Below are positions 25,938-35,648 of a stretch of 64,000 nt of DNA, in pieces. Every line of letters starts with the position of its first letter. The stretch's first letter is position 1. The DNA lies in contig NZ_JAAAPN010000005.1 in NCBI RefSeq assembly GCF_009909205.1, positions 1-64,000 of the forward strand, read 5' to 3'. This stretch comes from Aquabacterium fontiphilum (GTDB lineage Bacteria; Pseudomonadota; Gammaproteobacteria; Burkholderiales; Burkholderiaceae_C). Made by a program: the position numbers and the translations under genes. The notes under the pieces were generated by a model. The model did not search any database, was not told where the DNA came from, and saw only the letters and a program-made list of their open reading frames with translations.

Positions 25938-27560
25938 TCACATGCGGAAGACGCCAAAGCGCGTCTCGGGGATAGGGGCGTTCAGGCTGGCGCTCAAGGC
26001 CAGGGCCAGCACGCGGCGGGTGTCGGTGGGGCGGATCAGGCCATCGTCCCACAGGCGGGCCGTGGCGTAATAGGGGTGACCTTGCGCCTCGTACTGCGCG
26101 CGGATGGGGGCCTTGAAGGCGGCTTCCTCATCGGCGCTCCACGCGGCCGCGCCCTTGAGCCCCGTCTTGGCCTCGATGCCATCGCGCTTGACGGTGGCCA
26201 GCACGCTGGCCGCCTGCTCGCCGCCCATCACGCTGATGCGGGCGTTCGGCCACATCCACATGAAGCGCGGATTGAAGGCGCGGCCACACATGCCATAGTT
26301 GCCCGCGCCAAAGCTGCCGCCGATGACGACGGTGAACTTGGGCACCTGCGCGCACGACACGGCCGTCACCATCTTGGCGCCCGCCCGTGCAATGCCTTCG
26401 TTCTCGACCTTGCGACCCACCATGAAGCCGGTGATGTTCTGCAAGAAAACGAGCGGCACCTTGCGCTGGCAGCACAGTTCGATGAAGTGCGCACCCTTGT
26501 TGGCCGATTCCGAGAACAGGATGCCATTGTTGGCCACGATGCCCACGGGCATGCCCTCGATGTGCGCGAAGCCACACACCAGGGTCGAGCCGTAGCGCGC
26601 CTTGAACTCGTCGAACTCGGAGCCGTCCACCAAGCGGCCGATCACCTCGCGCACGTCAAAGGGTTTGCGCGTGTCGGTCGGGATCACGCCCATCAACTCG
26701 GCCGGGTCGAGCAGCGGCGGGCGGGGTGCCAACAGGGCCAGATCGGGCAGCTTGCGCCAGTTGAGTCGTGCCACGCACTGCCGCGCAATGGCCAGTGCGT
26801 GCTCGTCGTTGCGCGCCAGGTGGTCGGCCACCCCCGACAGGCGCGTGTGCACGTCGCCGCCGCCCAACTCTTCGGCGCTTACCTCTTCGCCGGTCGCAGC
26901 TTTGACCAATGGCGGCCCGCCCAGAAAGATGGTGGCCTGGTTGGCCACGATGATGGTCTCGTCGCTCATGGCTGGCACATAGGCGCCACCGGCGGTGCAT
27001 GAGCCCATCACCACGGCGATCTGCGGGATACCGGCGGCGCTCATGTTGGCCTGGTTGTAGAAGATGCGCCCGAAATGATCGCGGTCAGGAAAGACCTCGT
27101 CCTGATTGGGCAGGTTGGCACCGCCCGAGTCGACCAGGTAGATGCAAGGCAGACGGTTCTGCTGCGCGATTTCCTGCGCGCGCAGGTGTTTCTTGACGGT
27201 GAGCGGGTAGTAGGTGCCGCCTTTGACGGTGGCGTCGTTGCACACCACCATGCACTCCACGCCAGCGACCCGCCCGATGCCAGCCACCACACCTGCGCAA
27301 GGGGCAGCGTTGTCGTACACATTGAGGGCGGCGAGCGGGGCGATCTCCAGGAATGGAGAGCCGGCATCCAGCAATTGCGCCACGCGATCACGCGGCAGCA
27401 ACTTGCCGCGGGCCAGGTGCTTGGCGCGTGCGGCTTCGCCACCGCCCAGGGCCACGGTGGCCAGCTTGTCGTCCAGGTCTGCCACCAGGGCCTGCATGGC
27501 GGCGGCATTGGCCTGATACGCCTCGCTGCGCGGGTTCAACTGGGTGCTCAGCACGGGCAT
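25938..27560 (-). CDS. liuB: Methylcrotonoyl-CoA carboxylase, carboxyltransferase subunit
   Basis: The beta subunit transfers the carboxyl group from biotin to 3-methylcrotonyl-CoA. The 540 residues contain two crotonase-like carboxyltransferase domains: [38 protein letters not shown] and [17 protein letters not shown] in the first, and [31 protein letters not shown] and [20 protein letters not shown] in the second. These match MccB closely. First structural gene of the operon, 27 bases after the TetR gene. Confidence 0.96.
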   Translation of the reverse strand: MPVLSTQLNPRSEAYQANAAAMQALVADLDDKLATVALGGGEAARAKHLARGKLLPRDRVAQLLDAGSPFLEIAPLAALNVYDNAAPCAGVVAGIGRVAGVECMVVCNDATVKGGTYYPLTVKKHLRAQEIAQQNRLPCIYLVDSGGANLPNQDEVFPDRDHFGRIFYNQANMSAAGIPQIAVVMGSCTAGGAYVPAMSDETIIVANQATIFLGGPPLVKAATGEEVSAEELGGGDVHTRLSGVADHLARNDEHALAIARQCVARLNWRKLPDLALLAPRPPLLDPAELMGVIPTDTRKPFDVREVIGRLVDGSEFDEFKARYGSTLVCGFAHIEGMPVGIVANNGILFSESANKGAHFIELCCQRKVPLVFLQNITGFMVGRKVENEGIARAGAKMVTAVSCAQVPKFTVVIGGSFGAGNYGMCGRAFNPRFMWMWPNARISVMGGEQAASVLATVKRDGIEAKTGLKGAAAWSADEEAAFKAPIRAQYEAQGHPYYATARLWDDGLIRPTDTRRVLALALSASLNAPIPETRFGVFRM

Positions 27561-27587
27561 GGGGTGGTCTCCGGAATCAGCATGGGA

Positions 27588-28292
27588 TCAGCACGAGGTA
27601 TGGGCACGCCGCAGGGCGGCCGCCACCTCGTCACGAAAGCGCTGCAGTTGCGCCTTGTCGGCATCGGGCGGCATCAGGGCGCTCCAGATCAGCGTGGTCA
27701 GTTGCTCGGCCGTGGTGTCGATGGCGGGGCGGCGAGCCTTGGTGATGGCGTCCCACAGCACATGCTCCATGGCGCCATAGATCAGGTCGCGCAGCAGGCC
27801 CAGCGGCATGTCCTGCCGGATCTCGCCAGCGGCCTGTGCCTCGGCCAAGCAGCGCATCAGCGGGGCGGTGTAGCGGCGCTTGCAGTCGGTCAGCACCCGG
27901 GCCAGCTCCGGCTCGGCCGGCGCGGCAGCACGGCCTTCGCTCAGCACCAGGGCGCACATGCCCGAGCCATCCGCCAGCAGGGTGACGAGGTGGGCGCGGA
28001 TCACATGGGCCAGACGCGCATGGGTGCCTTGCAGGCGCGGCACGGCGTCTTCCACCTCACGCGTGATCTCGTCGTACCAGTCCTTCACCACCTGGATGCA
28101 CAACTCGCGCTTGCCAGGAAAGTAGGTGAAGACGGTGGCCTCAGAGACGCCTGCCTCTTGCGCGATCATGGCCATCGTTGCCCGCTGGTAGCCGTGCGCA
28201 GAGAACACCCGACGCGCAGCGGCCAGCAGGTCTTGCTGCCGCAACTGGGATTTGGTGCGCCGGGGTGTGGTGCGGGTGAGGACGGATGACAT
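27588..28292 (-). CDS. TetR-family regulator of the liu operon (LiuQ-like)
   Basis: A 234-residue TetR-type regulator. The DNA-binding domain (about 15-65) includes RRVFSAHGYQRATMAMIAQE and the recognition region AGVSEATVFTYFPGKREL; the remainder is an all-helical ligand-binding part. It is the first gene of the leucine degradation operon, and a 13-base palindrome overlaps its 5' leader. Betaproteobacteria are reported to use either the MerR-type LiuR or the TetR-type LiuQ for this pathway. The family and position suggest a LiuQ role, with an acyl-CoA intermediate as possible effector; this is inferred. Confidence 0.85.
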   Translation of the reverse strand: MSSVLTRTTPRRTKSQLRQQDLLAAARRVFSAHGYQRATMAMIAQEAGVSEATVFTYFPGKRELCIQVVKDWYDEITREVEDAVPRLQGTHARLAHVIRAHLVTLLADGSGMCALVLSEGRAAAPAEPELARVLTDCKRRYTAPLMRCLAEAQAAGEIRQDMPLGLLRDLIYGAMEHVLWDAITKARRPAIDTTAEQLTTLIWSALMPPDADKAQLQRFRDEVAAALRRAHTSC

Positions 28293-28294
28293 GT

Positions 28295-28307
28295 TGAGTC
28301 ACACTCA
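28295..28307. promoter_or_regulatory. Palindrome, candidate operator of the liu TetR regulator
   Basis: TGAGTCACACTCA is a perfect inverted repeat (TGAGT-N3-ACTCA) three bases upstream of the TetR start codon. Autoregulation of the regulator-liu operon is the natural reading, but only one copy was seen. Confidence 0.5.
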
Positions 28308-28452
28308 GAAAGTGGGGTCATCATGCCATTTCTGCCAATCGACCGCTCGCCTTGTGGTCTAGGGAAGACCCTATAAAAAGGTGAGTGTCTGCCAGAGAGA
28401 GAGAAATGAGCAAGGCTCAGAAAGCGCCAATCCTCGCCCTGCTTTTGCCCAC

Positions 28453-29244
28453 TCAGCGCGGCGCCATTCGCAGTGCGCCGTCCAACCGGATCACCTCGCC
28501 ATTGAGGTAATCGTTCTCGACGATGTGCCGAACCAGGGCCGCGTACTCGGCAGGCTGGCCCAGGCGCGCCGGATGGGGCACGCTGGCGCCCAAGGCATCC
28601 TGGACATCCTGGGGCAGGCTGGCCATCATCGGGGTGGCGAAGATGCCGGGAGCGATGGTCACGACGCGGATGCGGTCGCGGGCCAGATCTCGCGCAGCCG
28701 GCAGCGTCATGGCTACCACCCCGCCCTTGGAGGCCGCATAGGCCACCTGGCCGATCTGGCCGTCGAATGCCGCCACCGAGGCGGTGTTGATGATCACGCC
28801 GCGAGAGCCCTGGGCGCTGTCTTCGCCTGCGCGGGGTGGCGAGGTCAGCATGGCCGCCACCGCCAGGCGCATCATGTTGAAGCTGCCGACCAGGTTCACG
28901 CGGATCACCCGTTCGAAGCTCGCCAGGCCGTGCGGGCCCTGCTTGCCGTGCAACTTTTCGCCTGCGCCGATCCCGGCGGCGTTGACCAGCACATCCAGCC
29001 GGCCGAAGCGCGTCGTGGCCGCCTGCACGGCCGCCTGGGCTTGCCCCTCATCGGCCACGTCGGTGGCCACCCACAGCCAGCGTTGCTTCTGTGGGTCGAG
29101 CGTGGCGAGCGGGTGGGTGTCGGCCGGCGGCTGTCGGTCGGCCACCACCACCTTCGCGCCAGCTTCCCAGGCCATCTTGCAGGCGGCGGCCCCCAGGCCG
29201 GAACTGCCGCCTGTGATCAGGGCTACGGTGTCTTGCCATTGCAT
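28453..29244 (-). CDS. Short-chain dehydrogenase, 3-hydroxyacyl-CoA dehydrogenase type 2-like
   Basis: A 263-residue NAD(P)-dependent oxidoreductase of the SDR family. The cofactor glycine motif is TGGSSGLG near residue 10, NAAG lies after the central strands, and the catalytic Tyr and Lys are in YAASKGG. Segments such as GVIINTASVAAFDGQIGQVAYAA and the end NGEVIRLDGALRM resemble the type 2 3-hydroxyacyl-CoA dehydrogenase branch (HSD17B10-like), which acts on short branched acyl-CoAs. It lies upstream of the liu regulator on the same strand and may serve branched-chain acid catabolism. ATG 29244 follows AAGGAG; the frame continues upstream, but that part has no SDR similarity. Confidence 0.88.
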   Translation of the reverse strand: MQWQDTVALITGGSSGLGAAACKMAWEAGAKVVVADRQPPADTHPLATLDPQKQRWLWVATDVADEGQAQAAVQAATTRFGRLDVLVNAAGIGAGEKLHGKQGPHGLASFERVIRVNLVGSFNMMRLAVAAMLTSPPRAGEDSAQGSRGVIINTASVAAFDGQIGQVAYAASKGGVVAMTLPAARDLARDRIRVVTIAPGIFATPMMASLPQDVQDALGASVPHPARLGQPAEYAALVRHIVENDYLNGEVIRLDGALRMAPR

Positions 29245-29342
29245 GTGCGTCTCCTTGTTGTGGTCTGTGGTTTTTAGCATTGGCTCGCGCGCTTGGAAGC
29301 GTCGCAGCGCGACAGCCGTGTCGCATGGCATGATCGACCGCC

Positions 29343-29810
29343 ATGAGCCTTGAGACTTCCCTCCCGTCCTGGGACCGACCTGCGCCCTTCACCTTGGCGG
29401 TCGAGGTCCAGCCGCCCCACATCGACCTCATGCGCCACACCAACAACGTGGTCTACCTGCAGTGGATGGAAGACGTGGCCTGGGCCCACTCGGCGCATCT
29501 GGGGTTGGGGCCGGCGGAGTACGAAGCGCTGGGGCACGGCATGGTGGTGCGCGAGCATGCGCTCACTTACGTTCAGGCCACCCGGTTGGGTGAGCGCTTG
29601 CTGTTGGGCACCTGGCTGACGGCGATTGACCGGCTCAACCTGCATCGCCATTACCAGTTCATTCGCCTGGAAGACGGTGCAACCGTGTTCCGGGGGCACA
29701 CGCACTTCGTCTGTGTCGACATTGCAGAGGGCCGGGTCCGGCGCATGCCGCAGGCTTTTCTTAATGTGTATGGTGCGGCCGTCGCGCCGGGAGGCGTGCC
29801 CGTACCCTGA
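29343..29810 (+). CDS. Acyl-CoA thioesterase of the 4HBT hot-dog family
   Basis: A 155-residue hot-dog fold protein predicted to hydrolyse an acyl-CoA thioester. The 4HBT active-site region appears as HIDLMRHTNNVVYLQWMED (family pattern D-x-x-x-H-x-N-N-x-x-Y-x-x-W-x-E). The rest (VVREHALTYVQATRLGERL, GHTHFVCVD) fits the YbgC/FadM-like group. The gene is divergent from the SDR gene (98 bases between start codons) and precedes recQ. The true substrate is unknown; a role with neighbouring acyl-CoA enzymes is only suggested by position. Confidence 0.88.
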   Translation: MSLETSLPSWDRPAPFTLAVEVQPPHIDLMRHTNNVVYLQWMEDVAWAHSAHLGLGPAEYEALGHGMVVREHALTYVQATRLGERLLLGTWLTAIDRLNLHRHYQFIRLEDGATVFRGHTHFVCVDIAEGRVRRMPQAFLNVYGAAVAPGGVPVP

Positions 29811-29852
29811 GCGGCGACAATACGCGCTTTGGCCCTTAACCAGCGCCCGCCC

Positions 29853-31757
29853 GTGTCCCTTTCTGCCAGCCCAACCGCCGACAGCGCCTCGCCCCAAGCC
29901 ATCCTCCAGGAAGTCTTTGGCTACGCCGCCTTCCGCGGTCAGCAACAGGCCATCGTCGAGCAGGTCGCCGGCGGCGGCGACGCCCTGGTGCTCATGCCCA
30001 CCGGCGGCGGCAAGAGCCTGTGCTACCAGGTGCCGGCCATCGCGCGTCACCGTCAGGGCCACGGTGTGGCCATCGTCGTCTCGCCGCTGATTGCCCTGAT
30101 GCACGACCAGGTGGGCGCGTTGGAAGAAGCCGGGGTGCACGCGGCTTATCTCAATAGCAGCCTCAGCTCCGACGAGGCCCAGCACGTCGAGCGCGAAATG
30201 ATGTCGGGCCGGCTGGTGCTGCTGTACGCCGCGCCCGAGCGGGTCACCACCCTGCGCTTTCAGGCGCAACTGGCCAGCCTGCACGAGCGCGGTTTGCTTA
30301 GCCTGTTCGCCATCGACGAGGCGCATTGCGTCAGCCAGTGGGGTCACGATTTCCGTGAAGAGTACCTGCAGCTCAGCCTGCTGCACGAGCGCTTCCCGGA
30401 TGTGCCCCGCATTGCACTGACCGCCACGGCCGACGACCACACCCGGGCCGACATGATCGAGCGGCTGAGCCTGCACGATGCCCGCGTCTTCATCAGCAGC
30501 TTCGACCGGCCCAACATTCGCTACACCCTCGTCGAGAAGGACAACCCCCGCCAGCAGTTGCTGCGCTTCATTCGCGACGAGCACGCGGGCGAGGCGGGGG
30601 TGGTGTACTGTCAGAGTCGCCGCAAGGTCGAGGAAACCGCCGAGTGGCTGGCTGGGCAGGGCATTCCTGCGCTGCCGTATCACGCCGGTCTGGACGCGGG
30701 CGTGCGCCAGCGCCACCAGGACCGCTTTCTGCGGGAAGACGGGCTGGTGATGGTGGCCACCATCGCGTTTGGCATGGGCATCGACAAGCCGGACGTGCGC
30801 TTTGTGGCCCACCTGGATTTGCCCAAGAACATCGAAAGCTATTACCAGGAGACGGGCCGCGCGGGCCGCGATGGCGAGCCGGCCGACGCCTGGTTGACCT
30901 ATGGCCTGGCCGATGTGGTGAACCAGCGCCGCATGATTGACGAAAGCCCGGCCACCGACGAGTTCAAGCGCGTGCAGCGCGGCAAGCTCGACGCACTGCT
31001 GGCGCTGGCCGAGGCGCATGACTGCCGACGCGTGCGCCTGCTTGCCTATTTTGGCGAGGCCAGCGGCCCTTGTGGCAACTGCGACAACTGCCTGACCCCG
31101 CCGCGCACCTGGGACGGCACCGAGGCCGCCCGCAAGTTGCTCAGCGGCATCTACCGCTTCTGGCAGCACGGCCAACAGCGCTTTGGCGCGGGCCACCTGA
31201 TCGACGTGCTGCGCGGCCGCCAGACGGACAAGGTGGCCCAGTATGGCCACCAGTCCCTCACCACGTTTGGCATCGGCGCTGACTTGAGCGAGACCCAGTG
31301 GCGGGCGGTGCTGCGCCAGTTGATCGCCCTGGGTCATGTTGTGGCCGAAGGGGAGTACGGCACGCTGGGGCTGACCGATTCGGCGCGCGCGGTGCTCAAG
31401 GGCGAGGTGCCCATCGTGCTCAAGGAGGCGAGCGAGCCTCCTGCAGCCAGGGGACGCACAGCGCGTGTTGGTCGTTCAGCCGCCAAAACCGGGGCGCACG
31501 AAGCCGACATGGATACCGCCAGCCTGGCGCGTTTCCAGGCCCTCAAGCGCTGGCGTGCCGAGGTGGCGCGCGAGCACAACCTGCCGGCTTATGTCGTGTT
31601 CCACGACGCCACCCTGGCCGAACTGGCGCGTCGGGCGCCTGCCAGCCCGGGCGACCTGGAAGGCATCAGCGGGGTGGGGATGAAGAAGCGGGATGCGTAT
31701 GGCGAGGCGATTCTGAGTGTGCTCGCGGGCGCCGATGTGTCCGATAAGCCGAACTGA
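29853..31757 (+). CDS. recQ: ATP-dependent DNA helicase RecQ
   Basis: A 3'-5' superfamily 2 helicase that works in recombination and replication-fork repair. The 634 residues show Walker A (PTGGGKSL), the DEAH box ([16 protein letters not shown]), motifs V and VI ([31 protein letters not shown]), the RecQ zinc-binding cysteines ([12 protein letters not shown] then CGNCDNC), the winged-helix RQC region and a C-terminal HRDC domain from about 545. The start is uncertain: a GTG at 29853 gives an N-terminus comparable to E. coli RecQ, while a TTG at 29829 is the alternative; neither has a good ribosome site. Confidence 0.94.
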   Translation: MSLSASPTADSASPQAILQEVFGYAAFRGQQQAIVEQVAGGGDALVLMPTGGGKSLCYQVPAIARHRQGHGVAIVVSPLIALMHDQVGALEEAGVHAAYLNSSLSSDEAQHVEREMMSGRLVLLYAAPERVTTLRFQAQLASLHERGLLSLFAIDEAHCVSQWGHDFREEYLQLSLLHERFPDVPRIALTATADDHTRADMIERLSLHDARVFISSFDRPNIRYTLVEKDNPRQQLLRFIRDEHAGEAGVVYCQSRRKVEETAEWLAGQGIPALPYHAGLDAGVRQRHQDRFLREDGLVMVATIAFGMGIDKPDVRFVAHLDLPKNIESYYQETGRAGRDGEPADAWLTYGLADVVNQRRMIDESPATDEFKRVQRGKLDALLALAEAHDCRRVRLLAYFGEASGPCGNCDNCLTPPRTWDGTEAARKLLSGIYRFWQHGQQRFGAGHLIDVLRGRQTDKVAQYGHQSLTTFGIGADLSETQWRAVLRQLIALGHVVAEGEYGTLGLTDSARAVLKGEVPIVLKEASEPPAARGRTARVGRSAAKTGAHEADMDTASLARFQALKRWRAEVAREHNLPAYVVFHDATLAELARRAPASPGDLEGISGVGMKKRDAYGEAILSVLAGADVSDKPN

Positions 31758-31815
31758 TTTGGTGCACAAGTTGGGATTCTGTTGCCGGAAGAACACACAA
31801 ATGGTGCAAAAACTC

Positions 31816-31827
31816 CCTCTGCAGAGG
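31816..31827. repeat. Short perfect palindrome after recQ
   Basis: CCTCTGCAGAGG is a perfect 12-base inverted repeat (extendable with one bulge to CTCCC...GGGAG) in the recQ-porin spacer. No T run follows on either strand, so it is not a clear terminator; it could be a protein site or a hairpin. Confidence 0.35.
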
Positions 31828-31877
31828 GGAGGTCGCCTGTTTCTGGTGCGTAAAGATTGAGGGCGGCCGCAAGTCGT

Positions 31878-31908
31878 GGTGAAAATAAACCTGTTTCGGG
31901 TTTTCACC
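31878..31908 (+). other. Hairpin in the leader of the first porin gene
   Basis: GGTGAAAA and TTTTCACC form a perfect 8-bp stem around a 15-base loop, ending 56 bases before the porin start codon. An alternative inner pairing AAACC/GGTTT is mutually exclusive with the outer stem. It may stabilise the mRNA leader or be a regulator site. No T run follows. Confidence 0.4.
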
Positions 31909-31964
31909 TGACGCACTTTTCGGCGCCCTACCTCCCCCGGGCGCGCACCTAGCAAGGAGAACTC

Positions 31965-32972
31965 ATGTTCAAGAAGAATCTGATCGCTGCCGCTGGCCTG
32001 ACCATGCTGGCTGCTGCCGCTCACGCTCAAGTGACCCTGTACGGCAATCTGGACGTCGGCGTGGCTCATTCCCGCGTGAAGGTTGCTGGCGATAGCGAGT
32101 CGGTGAACTCGGTGGATTCGTCGCTGCTGACCGAAAGCTATTTCGGCCTGAAAGGCTCGGAAGACCTGGGCGGTGGCCTGAAGGCGCTGTTCGTGCTGGA
32201 AAGCCCCATTGATGTTGACACCGGCACCGCTTCTGGCAACACCTTCTGGGGCCGCAACGCCTACGTCGGTCTGGCCGGCGGCTTCGGCGCCGTGAAGCTG
32301 GGTAACCAGGAAAGCCTGTTCAAGACCGAAGGCGCCGCCTTCAACCCGTTCGGCTCGTCGCCCCTGTTCTCCACCACCAACCTGCTGACCGATGTGACCG
32401 GTCTGGGTGGCAGCTGGCAGCACGCTGTCGGCTACACATCGACCAACATGAGCGGCCTGACCGTGTCGGCTCAGTACAGCGCCAAGGAAGGCGCCAAGGG
32501 TGGTAACACTGCTGCTTACAGTGGCGGTGCTTACGCGTTGGCAGCCAACTATGCAGCTGGCCCGCTGGCCCTGTCTGCTGTGTATGGCAACGTGAAGTCG
32601 ACCGACGCAACGGAAGCGAACGTGAAGCAACGCGCTTACCTGCTGGGCGCATCGTACGACTTCGGCGTGGCCAAGGCCTTTGCCCAGTACGGCCGCGACA
32701 AGTTCACCGACGTGGGCGGCAGCGACACCGCCAAGTTCTACCAGATCGGTGCGATCGTCCCCGTGTCGGCTGAAGGCGCCGTGCACACGTCGTATGCCCG
32801 TACCAAGTTCGACGGCGAGCGTGAGTACCAGTTCTCGCTGGCTTACAACCATGCTCTGAGCAAGCGCACGGGTGCGTATGTTGGTGTGACGCGTATCAAG
32901 GGTGAAATCGAAGAAGCGGAAGCCACTGGCCGCGCCACCGTGTTCGGTGTGGGCGTTCGTCACGCCTTCTGA
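31965..32972 (+). CDS. Outer-membrane trimeric porin (Burkholderiales type)
   Basis: A 335-residue general diffusion porin. A cleavable signal peptide (MFKKNLIAAAGLTMLAAAAHA) precedes mature QVTLYGNLDVGV, and the protein ends with Phe in GVGVRHAF, the C-terminal beta-signal for outer-membrane assembly. Alternating short hydrophobic strands and the segments SYFGLKGSEDLGGGLKALF and FWGRNAYVGLAG are typical of the Burkholderiales porin family. AAGGAG precedes the start. It is the first of three porin genes in a row, each transcribed rightward, and has its own terminator. Confidence 0.95.
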   Translation: MFKKNLIAAAGLTMLAAAAHAQVTLYGNLDVGVAHSRVKVAGDSESVNSVDSSLLTESYFGLKGSEDLGGGLKALFVLESPIDVDTGTASGNTFWGRNAYVGLAGGFGAVKLGNQESLFKTEGAAFNPFGSSPLFSTTNLLTDVTGLGGSWQHAVGYTSTNMSGLTVSAQYSAKEGAKGGNTAAYSGGAYALAANYAAGPLALSAVYGNVKSTDATEANVKQRAYLLGASYDFGVAKAFAQYGRDKFTDVGGSDTAKFYQIGAIVPVSAEGAVHTSYARTKFDGEREYQFSLAYNHALSKRTGAYVGVTRIKGEIEEAEATGRATVFGVGVRHAF

Positions 32973-33000
32973 TCGACGGCTTGCTAGCTCGATTGCAAAA

Positions 33001-33023
33001 GCGCCCTTCGGGGCGCTTTTTTT
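33001..33023 (+). terminator. Terminator of the first porin gene
   Basis: GCGCCC, loop TTCG, GGGCGC, then seven T residues; a textbook Rho-independent terminator 28 bases after the stop. The identical stem-loop ends the second porin gene. Confidence 0.92.
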
Positions 33024-33232
33024 ATCGCCGTTGTCCGAATAGGTTGGTTTTTTTCTGCAAAGTGTTGTGTGGGCCCTACGCAAAACCTGTGTTTTGCAGG
33101 CTTTCTCTGGCTTGTTTCTTGCTTATTTCAGCCGCGGGGGGCGTTTCCGTCCCACAATCAAACCGAGGTCGATGCCCGCTCCCCGGCATCTCCCCAGTTC
33201 GAGTCTGTTCAACCGATTGCTAGGAGAACTCA

Positions 33233-34315
33233 ATGTTTGCAAAGAAGAAGCTGGTTGCTGCTGCCGCCCTGCTGGCCCTGGCTGGCGCCGCCCAGGCTGA
33301 AGTGAAGCTGTACGGCATGGTCGATATGTCCGTGGGCTCGTTCGAGAACGCGCACGCGAAAGGCGCGTCCGATCGCGTGACGGCCATCGAAAGCGGCAAG
33401 ATGATGACCAGCTACTTTGGCATCGCCGGGTCGGAAGATCTGGGTGGCGGCCTGAAGGCTGAGTTCGTGCTGGAGTCCTTTATTGGTGCTGACGCTGGCA
33501 AAACCTTGGGTAACAACGCTGGTGGTTTCTGGGGCCGCGGTTCGTTCGTCGCCCTGAGCGGTGGCTTTGGTAAGGTGGCCGTGGGTCAGTACGACAACGC
33601 CCTGTTCATCTCGGGGCTGTCTTACAACCCGTTCGGCAGCTCGATGACCTTCTCGCCCACGATGCGTCACTACTACGGTCTGGCCGGCAACTATGGCGCC
33701 GCACTGGGCATCGACACCGGCTGGGTTAACTCGGTGACGTATGAAACGCCGACCGTGGGTGGCTTCATGGCCAGCGCCCAGTACTCGCCCAAGGAGTCCA
33801 AGAACGTTGATGGTTCGTCGAACAGCTACACGCTCGCCGCCTCGTACAACGCTGGCCCGCTCAGCGCGATGCTGACCTATGCCAACATCGGCTACACCGA
33901 TGCAGCTTACGCAGCGTATGTCGCCGACCAGAAAGTGTGGGCCCTTGGTGCCAGCTACGATTTTGGTGTAGCTAAGGCCTTCTTGCAGTACACCGACATC
34001 AAGTCCGATGCGTCCCTCTCCATCAGTGGCACGCCGCCTGTCGCCAGTGTTACCGACGAGGACGGCGCCAAGGCCAAGATCTACCAAGTTGGCGTCAGTG
34101 TCCCCCTGTCCGACAAAGCTTCTGTGATGGCTTCGTATGGTCGCCTGAAGGACAAGGAAGACAACTCTTCCGACAAGGTGCTTTCGATCGGCTACAACTA
34201 CGTGCTGAGCAAGCGTACCGACGTCTACGGTGTCTTCACCAACAACAGCCAGTCGGGTACGGGCAACACCAAGTCCGGCCAGACCTTCGCTGTGGGTCTT
34301 CGCCACAACTTCTGA
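33233..34315 (+). CDS. Outer-membrane porin, second of three
   Basis: A 360-residue porin of the same family. The signal peptide is MFAKKKLVAAAALLALAGAAQA, mature EVKLYGMVDMSV. The conserved strands MMTSYFGIAGSEDLGGGLKAEF and FWGRGSFVALSG are present, and the end is TFAVGLRHNF with terminal Phe. AGGAGA precedes the ATG by 6 bases. It differs from the first porin in the extracellular loops (for example the region near residues 175-200 and 260-285), so a different selectivity is possible. It is separated from the first porin by a terminator and a 210-base gap, so it probably has its own promoter. Confidence 0.95.
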   Translation: MFAKKKLVAAAALLALAGAAQAEVKLYGMVDMSVGSFENAHAKGASDRVTAIESGKMMTSYFGIAGSEDLGGGLKAEFVLESFIGADAGKTLGNNAGGFWGRGSFVALSGGFGKVAVGQYDNALFISGLSYNPFGSSMTFSPTMRHYYGLAGNYGAALGIDTGWVNSVTYETPTVGGFMASAQYSPKESKNVDGSSNSYTLAASYNAGPLSAMLTYANIGYTDAAYAAYVADQKVWALGASYDFGVAKAFLQYTDIKSDASLSISGTPPVASVTDEDGAKAKIYQVGVSVPLSDKASVMASYGRLKDKEDNSSDKVLSIGYNYVLSKRTDVYGVFTNNSQSGTGNTKSGQTFAVGLRHNF

Positions 34316-34348
34316 TTGATACGGCTCTGGCCGTCATCTTCAGAAAGA

Positions 34349-34369
34349 GCGCCCTTCGGGGCGCTTTTT
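34349..34369 (+). terminator. Terminator of the second porin gene
   Basis: Same GCGCCC-TTCG-GGGCGC stem-loop as after the first porin, followed by five T residues, 33 bases after the stop codon. Confidence 0.9.
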
Positions 34370-34561
34370 GTTTTGAAGTAAGCAACTGAGTGGCAGAACG
34401 ACGGGAGGCGACGCACCAGAGTGGGGGCAGGAACCCACAGCGCATCGCTCTTCTCGGAGCTCGCACCGCATTCCTCCCCATTCCTGGGCGGCACGGTTTC
34501 TGCATTTTTGTATACCGTTCCCGCATTTGGGGAACGCATTCAACCGTGTCCAGGAGTGTTC

Positions 34562-35632
34562 ATGTCCCTTCAGAAAATACTTGCCCCCGCTGCCTTCGCC
34601 GCTTTGGGCATCACGTCGGGCGCGCATGCCCAGTCTTCGTTGCAGCTCTACGGTGTCATCGACATCGCAGCGGGCTCATTTCAGAACAGCTATCTGAGCA
34701 CCGATGACAACCCCCGTGCCACCAAGGTGGACGGCAACGCCATGATCACCAGCTACTTCGGTATGAGGGGCACGGAAGATCTGGGCGGCGGGCTGAAGGC
34801 CGGTTTTGTGCTCGAATCGTTTCTGCGTCCTGACGTGGGTGCATCCGGCCGCTCGGGAGCAGACGTGTTCTGGGGCCGCAACGCCCATGTCTGGCTGCAG
34901 AGCGATCTGGGCAAGCTGACGGTCGGCCGCCAGGGCACGCTGCTGTTCACCAACACGCTGAGCTATAACCCGCTGGGCAGCGCCTTCGGCCTGTCGCCGG
35001 CCATCCGTCTGACTTTTGGCGCGTTCGGCAACGACAAGACGGACTCCGGCTTCAGCAACACCATCAGCTACAACACGCCGAATCTCGGCGGTTTCACCGG
35101 CGCCGTGCAGGTGCAGTTCGGCGAGGATGCCACCAAAGCCGAGGGCACCACGTACGCACTGAGCGCGGCTTACACGGCCGGACCCTTCTCGATCGGCGGC
35201 GCTTGGCAGAGCGCCAAATCGGCCGAGGCGCCGAAGGCCAACTTCAACGAGGGCGAAAAGCAGACCTTCGGCATGCTGGGCGTGAGCTATGACGCTGGTT
35301 TTGCCAAGCTGTTCGCGCAGTATGGTGAGTTCGGAAACCGTGGTTTCTCGGGCGCCTCGCGCATTGACACCAAGCTGTACACGCTGGGCGCTTCGGTGCC
35401 GGTCACCAAATCGGGTTCGGTGCTCGTGGCCTATGGCGAAAGCCAGGAAGAGGCTGTCGAAGGCGGTGTGACGCCTGACACCGACCACAGCATCTTCACG
35501 CTGGCCTACACCCACAGCCTGTCCAAGCGCACCACGCTGTACGCCGCCTACATGATGGACAAGGAAGATCCGGACGGCGTGAAGTACAAGACGGGCCACA
35601 CCTACATGGTGGGCGTGCGCCACGCGTTCTGA
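34562..35632 (+). CDS. Outer-membrane porin, third of three
   Basis: A 356-residue porin. The ATG at 34562 yields a signal peptide MSLQKILAPAAFAALG... ending AHA before QSSLQLYGVIDIA; the frame is open further upstream, but that part lacks signal features. Conserved strands MITSYFGMRGTEDLGGGLKAGF and FWGRNAHVWLQ are seen, and the end is YMVGVRHAF. It is more divergent from the other two than they are from each other. No clear terminator was found before the convergent metW gene, which ends 16 bases beyond the porin stop. Confidence 0.94.
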   Translation: MSLQKILAPAAFAALGITSGAHAQSSLQLYGVIDIAAGSFQNSYLSTDDNPRATKVDGNAMITSYFGMRGTEDLGGGLKAGFVLESFLRPDVGASGRSGADVFWGRNAHVWLQSDLGKLTVGRQGTLLFTNTLSYNPLGSAFGLSPAIRLTFGAFGNDKTDSGFSNTISYNTPNLGGFTGAVQVQFGEDATKAEGTTYALSAAYTAGPFSIGGAWQSAKSAEAPKANFNEGEKQTFGMLGVSYDAGFAKLFAQYGEFGNRGFSGASRIDTKLYTLGASVPVTKSGSVLVAYGESQEEAVEGGVTPDTDHSIFTLAYTHSLSKRTTLYAAYMMDKEDPDGVKYKTGHTYMVGVRHAF

Positions 35633-35648
35633 TCGCGGCGACCGAGGC

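Noticed and set aside
28356-28370. Inverted repeat GGTCT-AGGGA-AGACC between the SDR and TetR genes
   Set aside because: Short, with no T run on the minus strand and no repeat elsewhere; not enough for a terminator or operator call.
29274-31337. A 687-codon minus-strand open frame opposite the thioesterase and recQ
   Set aside because: Shadow frame; RecQ and the thioesterase on the plus strand have complete motif sets.
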